Below, piece after piece: positions 18,293 to 26,182 of a stretch of 64,000 bases of DNA. The notes below the pieces were generated by a model. That model made no database searches. It saw only the letters and a list, made by a program, of their open reading frames with translations, and had not been told where the DNA came from. Numbering within the stretch: position 1 is the first letter of the stretch; every line of letters begins with the position of its first letter. This DNA comes from Bryobacter aggregatus MPL3 (GTDB lineage: Bacteria > Acidobacteriota > Terriglobia > Bryobacterales > Bryobacteraceae). The stretch is from assembly GCF_000702445.1 (NCBI RefSeq), contig NZ_JNIF01000003.1:1426001-1490000 (forward strand), written 5' to 3'. The translations under genes were made by a program, and so were the position numbers.

Positions 18293-19264
18293 TTAGCTTT
18301 TAAGGCCCAGTACGCCGCCCAGCGTGCCAGCCTCCCGCACGGCCCGATGGATCGCCTCGACCATCACTTCAGAAGCTGCAATTCCCAACGCGTTGATATC
18401 TACTCCCGGAATCGCGCCTGTCGACATGGCGAAGACCGTGTCTCCATCTCGCGTCGTATGCACTGGTGAGATCGCACGCATCACACCGGCTTGCGACAAC
18501 TGGGCAAGCTTGGTTGCCTCCACTTTGGTGAGTTTGGCATTGGTGGCCACCACAGCCAGCGTGGTATTGCCGCCCGTAAACTTCGGAACCGCCCCATCCA
18601 GCATCTTTCTCGCGGTATTGACGAACTCGCGGCTGTTCGCCGTCTTTCTGGCCCCCGCAATCACCTCGCGTCGGTCGTCGATGACGTCGCCCAGCGCATT
18701 CACGGCGACGATCGCCGCGACTTTCACCCCTTTAAAGCGCCCTGAGAGTTCCCACACCGCTGTCCCAATGCCCCCCTTCATTGCACAGGACAAGCCGTTG
18801 ATTTTGCCCACGGTCGCGCCGGTTCCAGCGCCGACATTGCCTTCCGCCACTGGCGTGCCCGGCTCGCTCATGTAGGCCTGAGCCGCTGCTGCTGCGCCCA
18901 TCTCCCGATTGGGGCGCGCCTGCGCATCGCCAATGCCCAGGTCATAGAGAATCGCCGCAGGTACGATCGGGACCCGCGTCACTCTCGTATCAAAACCCAC
19001 ACCGTGCTGTTCGAGAAAGGTCCGCACGCCACTGGAGGCCTCAAGCCCAAAGGCGCTGCCGCCCGATAAGACAATCGCGTGGACCACTGGAGTGATGTGC
19101 ATCGGATCCAGCACACCAATCTCTGCGGTGCCGCTCGCTCCTCCCCGAATATCCACTCCTGCGCTCGCTCCAGCCTCGCACAAGATCACCGTACAACCGG
19201 TAATCCCTTTCAGATCAGTCGCATGCCCTACACGGATGCCTTCTATCGCGGTAATGCCGTTCAC
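18293..19264 (-). CDS. P1-family (DmpA/NylC-like) self-processing peptidase
   Basis: A 323-residue N-terminal nucleophile hydrolase. The family is made as one chain that cuts itself before a Thr or Ser, which then becomes the nucleophile. The expected site is visible at Asn233-Thr234 in FTGGNTTLAVVATN. Other family blocks are IRVGHATD (10-17), LSGGSAFGLEASSGV (66-80) and NVGAGTGATVGKI. Known members are D-aminopeptidase DmpA, beta-aminopeptidases BapA and nylon-oligomer hydrolase NylC; substrate cannot be told here. No signal peptide is seen. The GTG start is 31 bases from the divergent mlaE gene, so the promoters must be packed closely. Confidence 0.85.
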   Translation of the reverse strand: MNGITAIEGIRVGHATDLKGITGCTVILCEAGASAGVDIRGGASGTAEIGVLDPMHITPVVHAIVLSGGSAFGLEASSGVRTFLEQHGVGFDTRVTRVPIVPAAILYDLGIGDAQARPNREMGAAAAAQAYMSEPGTPVAEGNVGAGTGATVGKINGLSCAMKGGIGTAVWELSGRFKGVKVAAIVAVNALGDVIDDRREVIAGARKTANSREFVNTARKMLDGAVPKFTGGNTTLAVVATNAKLTKVEATKLAQLSQAGVMRAISPVHTTRDGDTVFAMSTGAIPGVDINALGIAASEVMVEAIHRAVREAGTLGGVLGLKS

Positions 19265-19295
19265 GAGGGTATGCTAGCATCAAAGCGTTTTCACC

Positions 19296-20075
19296 TTGAC
19301 TGCGGGGGCAAGCCGGTTGCTCGATTACCTTAAGAGCCCTGTACAAACATTTCAAGATTTCCTGATTCTGGCTGGGCGCAGCCTGAAAAACGTCACGAGG
19401 AAACCCATCTACTGGAAAGACATCCTCATGCAGATGGACTCGATCGGCGTGGGCAGCCTGCCGATTGTCACGTTAATCGGGGCCTTCAGCGGCATCGTCA
19501 TGACCTTGCAGCTCTCGCGGGCTCTTGCCACCTACGGGGCCACATCGCAAACCGGCCAGGTGGTTTCCATCAGCATCGTGCGTGAACTCGGGCCCGTGCT
19601 GACCGCGCTGTTGATTGCCGGCCGGAACGCCTCGGGCATTGCCTCTGAACTCGGTTCGATGAAGGTAAGCGAACAGATCGATGCCATGCGGGCGCTTGGC
19701 ACGGATCCCATCCAGAAACTGATCGTTCCCCGGCTGATTGCCACTGCGGTGATGCAGCCCTTGCTCACTGCGATTGCCGACTTTGTCGGCCTGCTCGGCG
19801 GTTTGATCATTGCCGTCACCGTGATTGGCAATACGGCGAACCAGTACTGGAGTTCGGCGATCGACATCCTGCGCTTGAACGACATGGTACAAGGGCTCGT
19901 AAAACCTTTTCTATTCGCAATGATTATCGCGCTGGTGGGTTGCTTCTACGGCATGCGCACCTCTGGCGGCACCCAGGGCGTCGGGTTGGCAACCACCAAG
20001 GCCGTCGTGGTATCCAGCGTCTGGGTCTTTGTGATCGATGCGCTGATCACTCAGATTTTTGTCAACCTCACCTGA
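19296..20075 (+). CDS. mlaE: MlaE-type permease of a phospholipid ABC transporter
   Basis: Inner-membrane permease of an MCE transporter that moves phospholipids between inner and outer membranes. It has 259 residues, an N-terminal amphipathic part, and the family core LIGAFSGIVMTLQLSRALA, SIVRELGPVLTALLIAGRNA and ASELGSMKVSEQIDAMRALG. It ends with several hydrophobic helices. The start is a TTG; no ATG lies near enough to keep the N-terminal helix. It is first in the run mlaE-mlaF-mlaD-hpnK. MlaB and MlaC partners are not found here, as in many non-enterobacterial versions. Confidence 0.92.
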   Translation: MTAGASRLLDYLKSPVQTFQDFLILAGRSLKNVTRKPIYWKDILMQMDSIGVGSLPIVTLIGAFSGIVMTLQLSRALATYGATSQTGQVVSISIVRELGPVLTALLIAGRNASGIASELGSMKVSEQIDAMRALGTDPIQKLIVPRLIATAVMQPLLTAIADFVGLLGGLIIAVTVIGNTANQYWSSAIDILRLNDMVQGLVKPFLFAMIIALVGCFYGMRTSGGTQGVGLATTKAVVVSSVWVFVIDALITQIFVNLT

Positions 20076-20083
20076 ACGAAGCC

Positions 20084-20944
20084 ATGTCCGACGTCATCCT
20101 TCAGTTCGACGAAGTGAGCATGGACTTCGACGGGAAACTTGCTCTCGACAAGATCAGCTTCACCGTCCAGGCCGGCGAAACCTTCATTTTGTTTGGCGCT
20201 GCCGGCTCGGGCAAAACCGTACTGCTGAAGCTGGCGATGTCGCTGTTGTCTCCCACTTCAGGCCGCATTCTGCTGCTCGGGCACGACATCACGTCCATGA
20301 AGGAATCAGAGCTGTTTGGGTTGCGGGCAGAGGTCGGCGTGCTCTTCCAGGAAGGGGGGCTCTTTGACTCGCTCACGATTGCCGACAATGTGGCCTACCC
20401 CTTGCGGAATCAGATGTCCCTACTCGCCCCAGAGGACGAGATTGCGGTCCGAATTCAGGAATCACTCGATTTCGTCGAGCTCGGACACACACTCGACAAA
20501 TTTCCGAGTGAACTCTCGGGCGGCATGCGCCGCCGTGTGGGCATTGCGCGGGCCAATGTGACCAATCCCAAGATTTCGCTGTACGATTCGCCCACCGCCG
20601 GGCTCGATCCGATCACCGCGCACACCATCATGTCACTCATCATCAAGCAGCGGCAGTTGCGGCACACCACCACAATTTTGGCCTCCCACCGCTACCAGGA
20701 CGGTTCCATGGCGGCAAACTATATTTGGGATGAGAAAGCACATGACGTCGTACGCGCGGCTCCTCCTGGCAAATATGCCGACTTACGAACCACCTTCCTG
20801 GTTATGAGTGAAGGACGCATTGTATTCTCGGGCACACAGCAGCAACTGGAACTCTCGCGTGACCCCTATGTGTCACAATTTGTATTGCATCAGCCCCCGC
20901 CGAAACCACTTGCGGGTGCAGAGCGGGGACAGCCTCAGGCATGA
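20084..20944 (+). CDS. mlaF: MlaF-type ATPase of a phospholipid ABC transporter
   Basis: Cytoplasmic ATP-binding subunit that drives MlaE, 286 residues. Walker A is GAAGSGKT (38-45), the signature is LSGGMRRRVGIARA (144-157), Walker B is ISLYDSPTAGLDP, and the H-loop histidine is in ILASHRYQDG. The residue after the Walker B aspartate (Asp168) is Ser169, where a catalytic Glu is expected. An additional C-terminal stretch of about 35 residues is present. The ATG at 20084 is 8 bases after mlaE; the stop overlaps the mlaD start as ATGA. Longer upstream reading in this frame is antisense-like noise over mlaE. Confidence 0.92.
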   Translation: MSDVILQFDEVSMDFDGKLALDKISFTVQAGETFILFGAAGSGKTVLLKLAMSLLSPTSGRILLLGHDITSMKESELFGLRAEVGVLFQEGGLFDSLTIADNVAYPLRNQMSLLAPEDEIAVRIQESLDFVELGHTLDKFPSELSGGMRRRVGIARANVTNPKISLYDSPTAGLDPITAHTIMSLIIKQRQLRHTTTILASHRYQDGSMAANYIWDEKAHDVVRAAPPGKYADLRTTFLVMSEGRIVFSGTQQQLELSRDPYVSQFVLHQPPPKPLAGAERGQPQA

Positions 20945-22011
20945 CGTCGAAAAAGACCACTTGGGCACAGCTACGCGTCGGACTCCTGGCCATCGCAGGT
21001 CTCGTACTGCTCGCCGTGCTCGTTTTCTACATCACCAGCACACAAAATCTATTTGAGTCGCGATCGAAGGTTTACGCCTATCTCGACACCAGTGGCGGTC
21101 TCTTGAAGAGCGCTCCGGTCCGCTTGAATGGAGTTCTGGTGGGCAAGGTCACCGAAATCGTTTTGTCGGGTGAGAACAGCCCCAACCGCATCATTCGCGT
21201 CACCATGGAGATCGACGACCGGATGATGTCTGCGATTCCGAACGACTCCAAGGTCACCGTCGGCGCCGAGAATCTCCTGGGCGCCAAGCTGATCGCCATC
21301 AAAAAGGGTGTGGCCCCCGTCTCGATTGCCAAAGGCGGCGAATTGCCTAGCGGGTCCACTCCAGAACTGGACGACATCCAACAGCAGGCCTCGCAGACCA
21401 TTGCCGTCATGCAGAACATCCTCACCAAGGCGGAAGGCATTGTCGGGCAGGTGGAAGCCGGCAAGGGCACCATTGGTAAGTTGCTGGTGGACGAAGAGCT
21501 CTACAATCGCTTCCTCAGCATCACCAAGGAAGTAGATAAGCTTTCTGCCTCGCTGAACCAGGGACGCGGCACGCTGGGCAAACTGCTCAGCGACGATGCT
21601 CTCTATACCGACGTGCGCAAGACCATCTCGCGCGTCGATCAGGTGATTGCCGACATCCAGGCAGGCCAAGGCACCGCCGGCAAACTCCTCAAGGACGAAG
21701 CCGTTTATAACGAAGCCAAAGCCAGTCTGGTGGAGATGCGCAAGCTGCTCTCCGACCTCAATGCTGGCCAGGGAACGGCGGGCAAGTTGCTCAAGGACGA
21801 TACACTCGCCAAGCAGCTCTCGGCAACCATTGGCCGCGTCGACACCCTGCTCGACAAAGTCAATCGTGGCGATGGAACACTGGGCCAGTTGCTAGTCAAT
21901 CCCTCGCTCTACGAGAATCTTAATGGGACGGCGGTGGAACTGAAGAGCCTGATGAAGGACTTCCGCGCCAACCCCAAGAAGTTTTTGCGAATCAAACTCG
22001 CCCTGTTCTAG
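20941..22011 (+). CDS. mlaD: MlaD-type MCE protein with five 34-residue repeats
   Basis: A substrate-binding MCE protein anchored in the inner membrane by one helix (residues about 11-31) with its MCE domain in the periplasm (about 40-125: YAYLDTSGGLLKSAPVRLNG, VTVGAENLLGAKLIAI). After the domain the motif G-x-G-T-x-G-x-L-L recurs at 174, 208, 242, 276 and 310, an exact 34-residue period, giving a long helical C-terminal region. In related proteins this part forms a coiled tube or needle that bridges the periplasm. It has 356 residues, twice E. coli MlaD. Coupled to mlaF by an ATGA overlap. Confidence 0.92.
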   Translation: MTSKKTTWAQLRVGLLAIAGLVLLAVLVFYITSTQNLFESRSKVYAYLDTSGGLLKSAPVRLNGVLVGKVTEIVLSGENSPNRIIRVTMEIDDRMMSAIPNDSKVTVGAENLLGAKLIAIKKGVAPVSIAKGGELPSGSTPELDDIQQQASQTIAVMQNILTKAEGIVGQVEAGKGTIGKLLVDEELYNRFLSITKEVDKLSASLNQGRGTLGKLLSDDALYTDVRKTISRVDQVIADIQAGQGTAGKLLKDEAVYNEAKASLVEMRKLLSDLNAGQGTAGKLLKDDTLAKQLSATIGRVDTLLDKVNRGDGTLGQLLVNPSLYENLNGTAVELKSLMKDFRANPKKFLRIKLALF

Positions 22012-22024
22012 ATAGAAGCTTCCA

Positions 22025-22867
22025 GTGCGCGCACTTGTTGTCAATGCCGACGATTTCGGGTTCACGCCCGACGTGAACGAAGGAATCATTCGGGCACATC
22101 GCGATGGGATTCTAACCGCAACCACGCTGATGGCCAATGGCGACGCGTTTGAAGACGCGGTCCGCCTGGCTGATGAGAACCCTCAGCTCGACATTGGCGT
22201 CCACCTGCAGATGGTGCAGGGCAAAAGTCTCAGCCAGCCGGAACGCCCGCTGCCACAAACCGTCACGGTGCTGATGGGGGAGCTGATGGCCAAGCGTTGG
22301 GATGTCTATCGGGAATTGCGTGCCCAGGTGGAGAGAATTCTAGCGGCCGGAATTACGCCAACCCATCTCGACACCCACAAACACACGCATCTGCTGCCTC
22401 CTGTCCTTGATGCCGTCGCGCGCCTGAGTGAGGACTTCCGGATTTCCTGGGTCCGCCGTCCCTTCGATCTCCCCATGCCGGGCAATGCCGGGGGATTCAA
22501 GACACGGGTAGCGGCGCTGGTGATGCGCCAGATGCGGCTTCATTTTCGCCGGGTGCTTCTGCGCCATCATGCAAAATACACCGATCACTTTGCCGGTTTT
22601 GTATGGACAGGAAACTATTCCGCAGATGATCTGCTGCGCCTCTTTGCGGTGTTGCCCGAAGGCTCCACGGAGTTCATGGCCCACCCCGGCGTGCTGGGGC
22701 CGGATTTGGCTGGCGCGGAAACCCGGCTCAAAGAAAGCCGGGCAGAAGAGTTAAAAGCCTTGACCGATCCGCGCTTGCGGCCGGCGCTGGCCGCAGCCGG
22801 CATCGAGCTAGGCGGTTACAGGATGCTCGAACGCATGCGGCAGGCGAATCAGAAAACTGGCGCCTGA
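22025..22867 (+). CDS. hpnK: YdjC/HpnK-family carbohydrate deacetylase, probably hopanoid type
   Basis: A 280-residue metal-dependent deacetylase. NADDFG (7-12) supplies the catalytic and metal-binding aspartates, GVHL (58-61) and HLDTHKHTHLLP (114-125) the histidines. HpnK removes the acetyl group from N-acetylglucosaminyl-bacteriohopanetetrol made by HpnI; the related ChbG acts on chitobiose. Lack of any chitobiose genes, the presence of hpnJ and hpnI at the other end of the window, and the position 13 bases behind the Mla lipid-transport operon favour HpnK. GTG start. The last 60 bases overlap the histidine kinase gene on the other strand. Confidence 0.75.
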   Translation: MRALVVNADDFGFTPDVNEGIIRAHRDGILTATTLMANGDAFEDAVRLADENPQLDIGVHLQMVQGKSLSQPERPLPQTVTVLMGELMAKRWDVYRELRAQVERILAAGITPTHLDTHKHTHLLPPVLDAVARLSEDFRISWVRRPFDLPMPGNAGGFKTRVAALVMRQMRLHFRRVLLRHHAKYTDHFAGFVWTGNYSADDLLRLFAVLPEGSTEFMAHPGVLGPDLAGAETRLKESRAEELKALTDPRLRPALAAAGIELGGYRMLERMRQANQKTGA

Positions 22868-23461
22868 AGCATCCTCGCGATTCGAGGCAAACACCTCGCC
22901 CCCCTGGCTCTCGACGATACTGCGCACGATATGAAGTCCGAGGCCTTTGTGCTTCGGAGTCGTCGTAAAACCGGGCTCAAAGAGCCGCTCGAGCAGCCGT
23001 GCGGGAATGCCAGGTCCATTGTCTGTGACATGGATTTTAATGCCTGTGGGTACAGTGTCCGCCTTCACTTCAATGCGCCCCCCCTGCGGCATCATGCGCG
23101 CCGCATTCAGAAACAGGTTGAGAAACACGCGCTCCCAGGCTCCGCGCATCCCGGCAATCTGGAGATTCGGCTCAATGGCGGAAACCACTTCGATCTTGGG
23201 ACCACGCGAGGACACAAGAAAATCCGTCAGCAAGGCCTCCACCTGTTCGAAAAGTCCGGCGACTTCCGTCAAGCCGCCCTGAGCCTCCAGGCTCTTCACA
23301 ATCCGCGCGCCATGCTCCAGGTTGCGGGCAATGGTAGCACTCAGCTTCGCCTGCTTCGGATCTGCCTTCAGGACTTCATTCGCCTCGAAAAGCGTCTCGA
23401 AGACGTTGTTCAAGTCATGAACAACGCCTGCGAGAGTGAGTGCTTCAGGCCGGACCGCCAT
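22808..23461 (-). CDS. Small soluble histidine kinase
   Basis: A 217-residue kinase reduced to its core: H-box VVHDLNNVFETLFEANEVL near residues 13-31 with the phosphoacceptor His, then an HHATPase domain with N-box ERVFLNLFLNAARMM, G1 box VTDNGPGIP and G2 box HKGLGLHIV. All nucleotide-binding boxes look intact. No sensor domain, membrane helix or response regulator gene is adjacent, so signal and partner are unknown. Starts 3 bases after aroA and ends inside the 3' end of hpnK on the opposite strand. Confidence 0.82.
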   Translation of the reverse strand: MAVRPEALTLAGVVHDLNNVFETLFEANEVLKADPKQAKLSATIARNLEHGARIVKSLEAQGGLTEVAGLFEQVEALLTDFLVSSRGPKIEVVSAIEPNLQIAGMRGAWERVFLNLFLNAARMMPQGGRIEVKADTVPTGIKIHVTDNGPGIPARLLERLFEPGFTTTPKHKGLGLHIVRSIVESQGGEVFASNREDASGASFLIRLPHAFEHPVTA

Positions 23462-23464
23462 CGC

Positions 23465-24742
23465 TTAGCTGGTGAGGCTTCGGAGTGTGGAATAGAATTC
23501 CGGGAAGCTGACGCTGGCGGCTTCCGCGTTCTCGATTTGACACGGGCCATCGGCAACCAAGGCCGCGACGGCGAAAGCCATGGCAATGCGGTGGTCCCCG
23601 AAACTATCGAAATGCGCCGCATGGAACTTCTGTCTTCCCGGCACCGTAAAGCCATCGGGCCTCACTTCAATCTCGAGCCCGGCGCGCTTAAAGTTGTCCG
23701 CAACGGTAGCGATGCGGTCGGTTTCCTTGATGCGCAACTCGGAGGCGTCACGAACATCAAGACCTTCGGTAGCAGCGCCCAGAACCGCAAGCGTCGGAAT
23801 CTCATCGATCAACGATGCGGTCAAGGCGCCCGAAATTTCGCCGCGCTTCTGAATCGTGCCACGCACCAGGATGTCGCCCACCAGCTCGCCGCACTGGTCG
23901 CCAACGTTCAGAATCTTGATCTCTGCACCCAGGCTCACCAGATAGTCGAGTAAAGCGGTGCGGGTCGGGTTCAGCCCCACGCCACCGATCACCAGATTCG
24001 AGCCGGGAATCATCAGCGCTGCCGACAGAAAGAAGGCCGAAGAGCTGAGATCCCCGGGAACCGTGAGCTCTTTCGCTGCAAGGCGCGGACGCCCTTGCAA
24101 GGTCACGACTTTACCGGCAGAAACAATGTCTGCGCCAAACATGCGCAAGGCAAGCTCGGTATGGTCGCGAGTCTTGACGGGTTCGCGGACAATCGTCTCG
24201 CCCTCGCAGAACAGCCCGGCAAACAGGACGCAGGTCTTGACCTGTGCCGAGGCCACCGGCGTTGAATAATCGATTGCTTTCAGCTTTGCGCCGCGAATCT
24301 CGAGGGGAGGAAACTTCTCGTCCGTCGCAATAATCTCAGCGCCCATTTCAGCCAGAGGCTTCATCACACGCTGCATCGGACGTTTCGCCAGGGATTCATC
24401 ACCAGCAATGCGTGAGGTGAAGGATTGACCGGCAAGAATGCCACTCATCATGCGGATGGTGGAGCCGGAGTTGCCAGCGTCGAGCATCTGCTTTGGTGCA
24501 GACAGGCCATCGAGGCCTTTTCCGACGATAGAGACTTCGCTACCGCCATCCTCGACTTCGATTCCGAGTTCTTTCAGAATCCCGAGCGTCGAGTGGCAAT
24601 CCTCGCCGGTCGCATAGCCGTGGATCGTCGTCTTGCCTTCGGCCAGTGCCGCAATCATCGCCCAGCGATGAGAGATTGATTTGTCGCCAGGCAGCCGGAT
24701 CGCTCCGGCCATCTGATTGGCAGGGTGAATAATTTCAGTCAT
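23465..24742 (-). CDS. aroA: 5-enolpyruvylshikimate-3-phosphate synthase
   Basis: Sixth step of the shikimate pathway: it joins phosphoenolpyruvate to shikimate-3-phosphate on the way to chorismate and aromatic amino acids. The 425-residue length is normal. Diagnostic blocks are LPGDKSISHRWAMIAAL (17-33), DAGNSGSTIRMMSGILAGQ, ELRIKETDRIATVA and FGDHRIAMAFAVAALVAD. Cytoplasmic. It lies between a small secreted protein gene (17 bases upstream) and the histidine kinase (3 bases downstream) on the same strand, a loose operon with no other aro gene. Confidence 0.96.
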   Translation of the reverse strand: MTEIIHPANQMAGAIRLPGDKSISHRWAMIAALAEGKTTIHGYATGEDCHSTLGILKELGIEVEDGGSEVSIVGKGLDGLSAPKQMLDAGNSGSTIRMMSGILAGQSFTSRIAGDESLAKRPMQRVMKPLAEMGAEIIATDEKFPPLEIRGAKLKAIDYSTPVASAQVKTCVLFAGLFCEGETIVREPVKTRDHTELALRMFGADIVSAGKVVTLQGRPRLAAKELTVPGDLSSSAFFLSAALMIPGSNLVIGGVGLNPTRTALLDYLVSLGAEIKILNVGDQCGELVGDILVRGTIQKRGEISGALTASLIDEIPTLAVLGAATEGLDVRDASELRIKETDRIATVADNFKRAGLEIEVRPDGFTVPGRQKFHAAHFDSFGDHRIAMAFAVAALVADGPCQIENAEAASVSFPEFYSTLRSLTS

Positions 24743-24759
24743 TCTTTTCCATTCGCGGC

Positions 24760-25149
24760 CTACTCGACGGGATAAGGCCCGGACTTGCCCACTCGCAACT
24801 CCCGCCCATTGCCGTCTTCGGCGCCCAACTCCACATGAACTGCCCGCGCCGGAGCGCGCAATTGTAAGTGGAACTCTGCCGATTCCCCGGGCGGAATGGT
24901 GTCAGGTTCCGGCGCGCCGCGCTGGATGGTAATCGATTGCTTGCCCGGAGCAAAAAATTCAAATACGATCTGAAGCTTATTGTAGGTTTTGGTACCCGTA
25001 TTCTTGATGCTGCCATCGACAGCAAGCAACTGGTCGTCAATTCGACGAACACTGACCTGGGAAACCAGGAGTTCCGGTTGCTTGGGCTTTTTGTCCTGGG
25101 CGGACAAGAAGACGGCGATCAGGAGGCCTGTGAGTAGAATTCTACGCAT
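24760..25149 (-). CDS. Secreted FxLYD-like beta-sandwich protein
   Basis: A 129-residue protein with a signal peptide (RRILLTGLLIAVFLSAQ) and a single Ig-like domain: ELLVSQVSVRRIDDQLLAVD, GSIKNTGTKTYNKLQIVFEF and the IPPGESAEFHL block. GxxxNxG followed by an aromatic strand resembles FxLYD and similar CARDB-like domains found in periplasmic proteins of unknown role. First gene of the minus-strand run leading to aroA; no functional link is visible. Confidence 0.7.
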   Translation of the reverse strand: MRRILLTGLLIAVFLSAQDKKPKQPELLVSQVSVRRIDDQLLAVDGSIKNTGTKTYNKLQIVFEFFAPGKQSITIQRGAPEPDTIPPGESAEFHLQLRAPARAVHVELGAEDGNGRELRVGKSGPYPVE

Positions 25150-25290
25150 TTCAGAACTGCTTGAAAGTGTAGCAACTCCGGGTGAGCCAATCTGGACCCG
25201 TGATGTCGCGTGGGTGATAGGTCCAATCTCTTCTGAATCCTACGGAATTGAAGTGCGTCCTATGGAATGTGGCCAAACGCGAAGTTAGCG

Positions 25291-25296
25291 TATACT
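25291..25296 (+). promoter_or_regulatory. Possible -10 element (TATACT) before the TPR gene
   Basis: TATACT lies 23 bases before the TTG start at 25319. The hexamer 17 bases upstream (TGTGGC) is a poor -35. The 169-base gap 25150-25318 separates divergent genes and holds no other recognisable feature. Confidence 0.3.
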
Positions 25297-25318
25297 AATA
25301 ACAACGGGGACTGATATT

Positions 25319-26179
25319 TTGAGGTATCGAAGTGCGACTCTGATCCTTTGCGCGCTGCCGCTGCTGGCAGCGGTGGATTCAGATCAATATGAAAAGGCTC
25401 GTGTTCTTTTTGAGAAGACCGAGTATGCCGCCAGCGCCAAGATCTTGGAGCGGCTCAAAGAGCCTTCTGGTACCGAGCTCAATCTTCTTGGCCGCGACCA
25501 CTTCATGATGGCTGACTACAAGAAAGCCACCGAATTGTTTGAGAAAGCCGCCCAGATGGAACCGCGCGTGAGCGCACATTGGCACTGGCTCGGCCGTACC
25601 TATGGACGCCGCGCAGAACTCAGCACCTTCCTCACAGCTCCCGGTTATGCGTCGAAAGCCCGGCAAAATTTTGAACGGGCGGTCCAGACAGACCCGCGCA
25701 ATATCGAAGCGCTCAACGACCTTTTTGAATACTACCTGCAAGCTCCCGGCTTCCTGGGTGGCGGCCTCGATAAGGCACAAGGTCTGATCGAAAAGATCGC
25801 CAGCGTCGACCCGGCAGAGAAACATTGGGCTATGGCGCGTATCGCAGAGGAACGCAAGGATTTCAACACTGCGGAGGCGCAACTGCGCCGCAGCATGGAA
25901 CTGGCGCCGAAACAGGTGGGCCGCGTTTGTGATCTCGCCATGTTCCTCGCCAAGCGGGGCCGTACGGCCGAAAGCGACGATGTGTTTGCACAGGCACAAC
26001 GCCTTGCCCCGAATCACCCAACCTACTTGTGGAATCGTGCGAACATCCTGATTGAGGCCAAGCGCAATATTCCCGAAGCACGCCAACTCCTCGAGCGCTA
26101 CCTCAGCTCGAAGGTTCAGCCCGACGACGACCACAAAGAAGAAGCGCGCAAGCTTCTTGCCAAAATCCACGGGGCTTAA
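25319..26179 (+). CDS. Exported TPR-repeat protein
   Basis: A 286-residue protein with a signal peptide (ATLILCALPLLAA) and several tetratricopeptide repeats. Clear units are ADYKKATELFEKAAQMEPRV, KARQNFERAVQTDPRNIEAL, NTAEAQLRRSMELAPKQVG and ESDDVFAQAQRLAPNHPTYL. It probably scaffolds other periplasmic proteins. The start is a TTG, the only start codon in frame that keeps the signal peptide. The gene is 3 bases from the permease that follows, suggesting a joint unit. Confidence 0.78.
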   Translation: MRYRSATLILCALPLLAAVDSDQYEKARVLFEKTEYAASAKILERLKEPSGTELNLLGRDHFMMADYKKATELFEKAAQMEPRVSAHWHWLGRTYGRRAELSTFLTAPGYASKARQNFERAVQTDPRNIEALNDLFEYYLQAPGFLGGGLDKAQGLIEKIASVDPAEKHWAMARIAEERKDFNTAEAQLRRSMELAPKQVGRVCDLAMFLAKRGRTAESDDVFAQAQRLAPNHPTYLWNRANILIEAKRNIPEARQLLERYLSSKVQPDDDHKEEARKLLAKIHGA

Positions 26180-26182
26180 GTC

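Noticed and set aside
22931-23953. 340-codon plus-strand frame opposite the kinase and aroA
   Set aside because: Spans two well-supported minus-strand genes and shows no family pattern.
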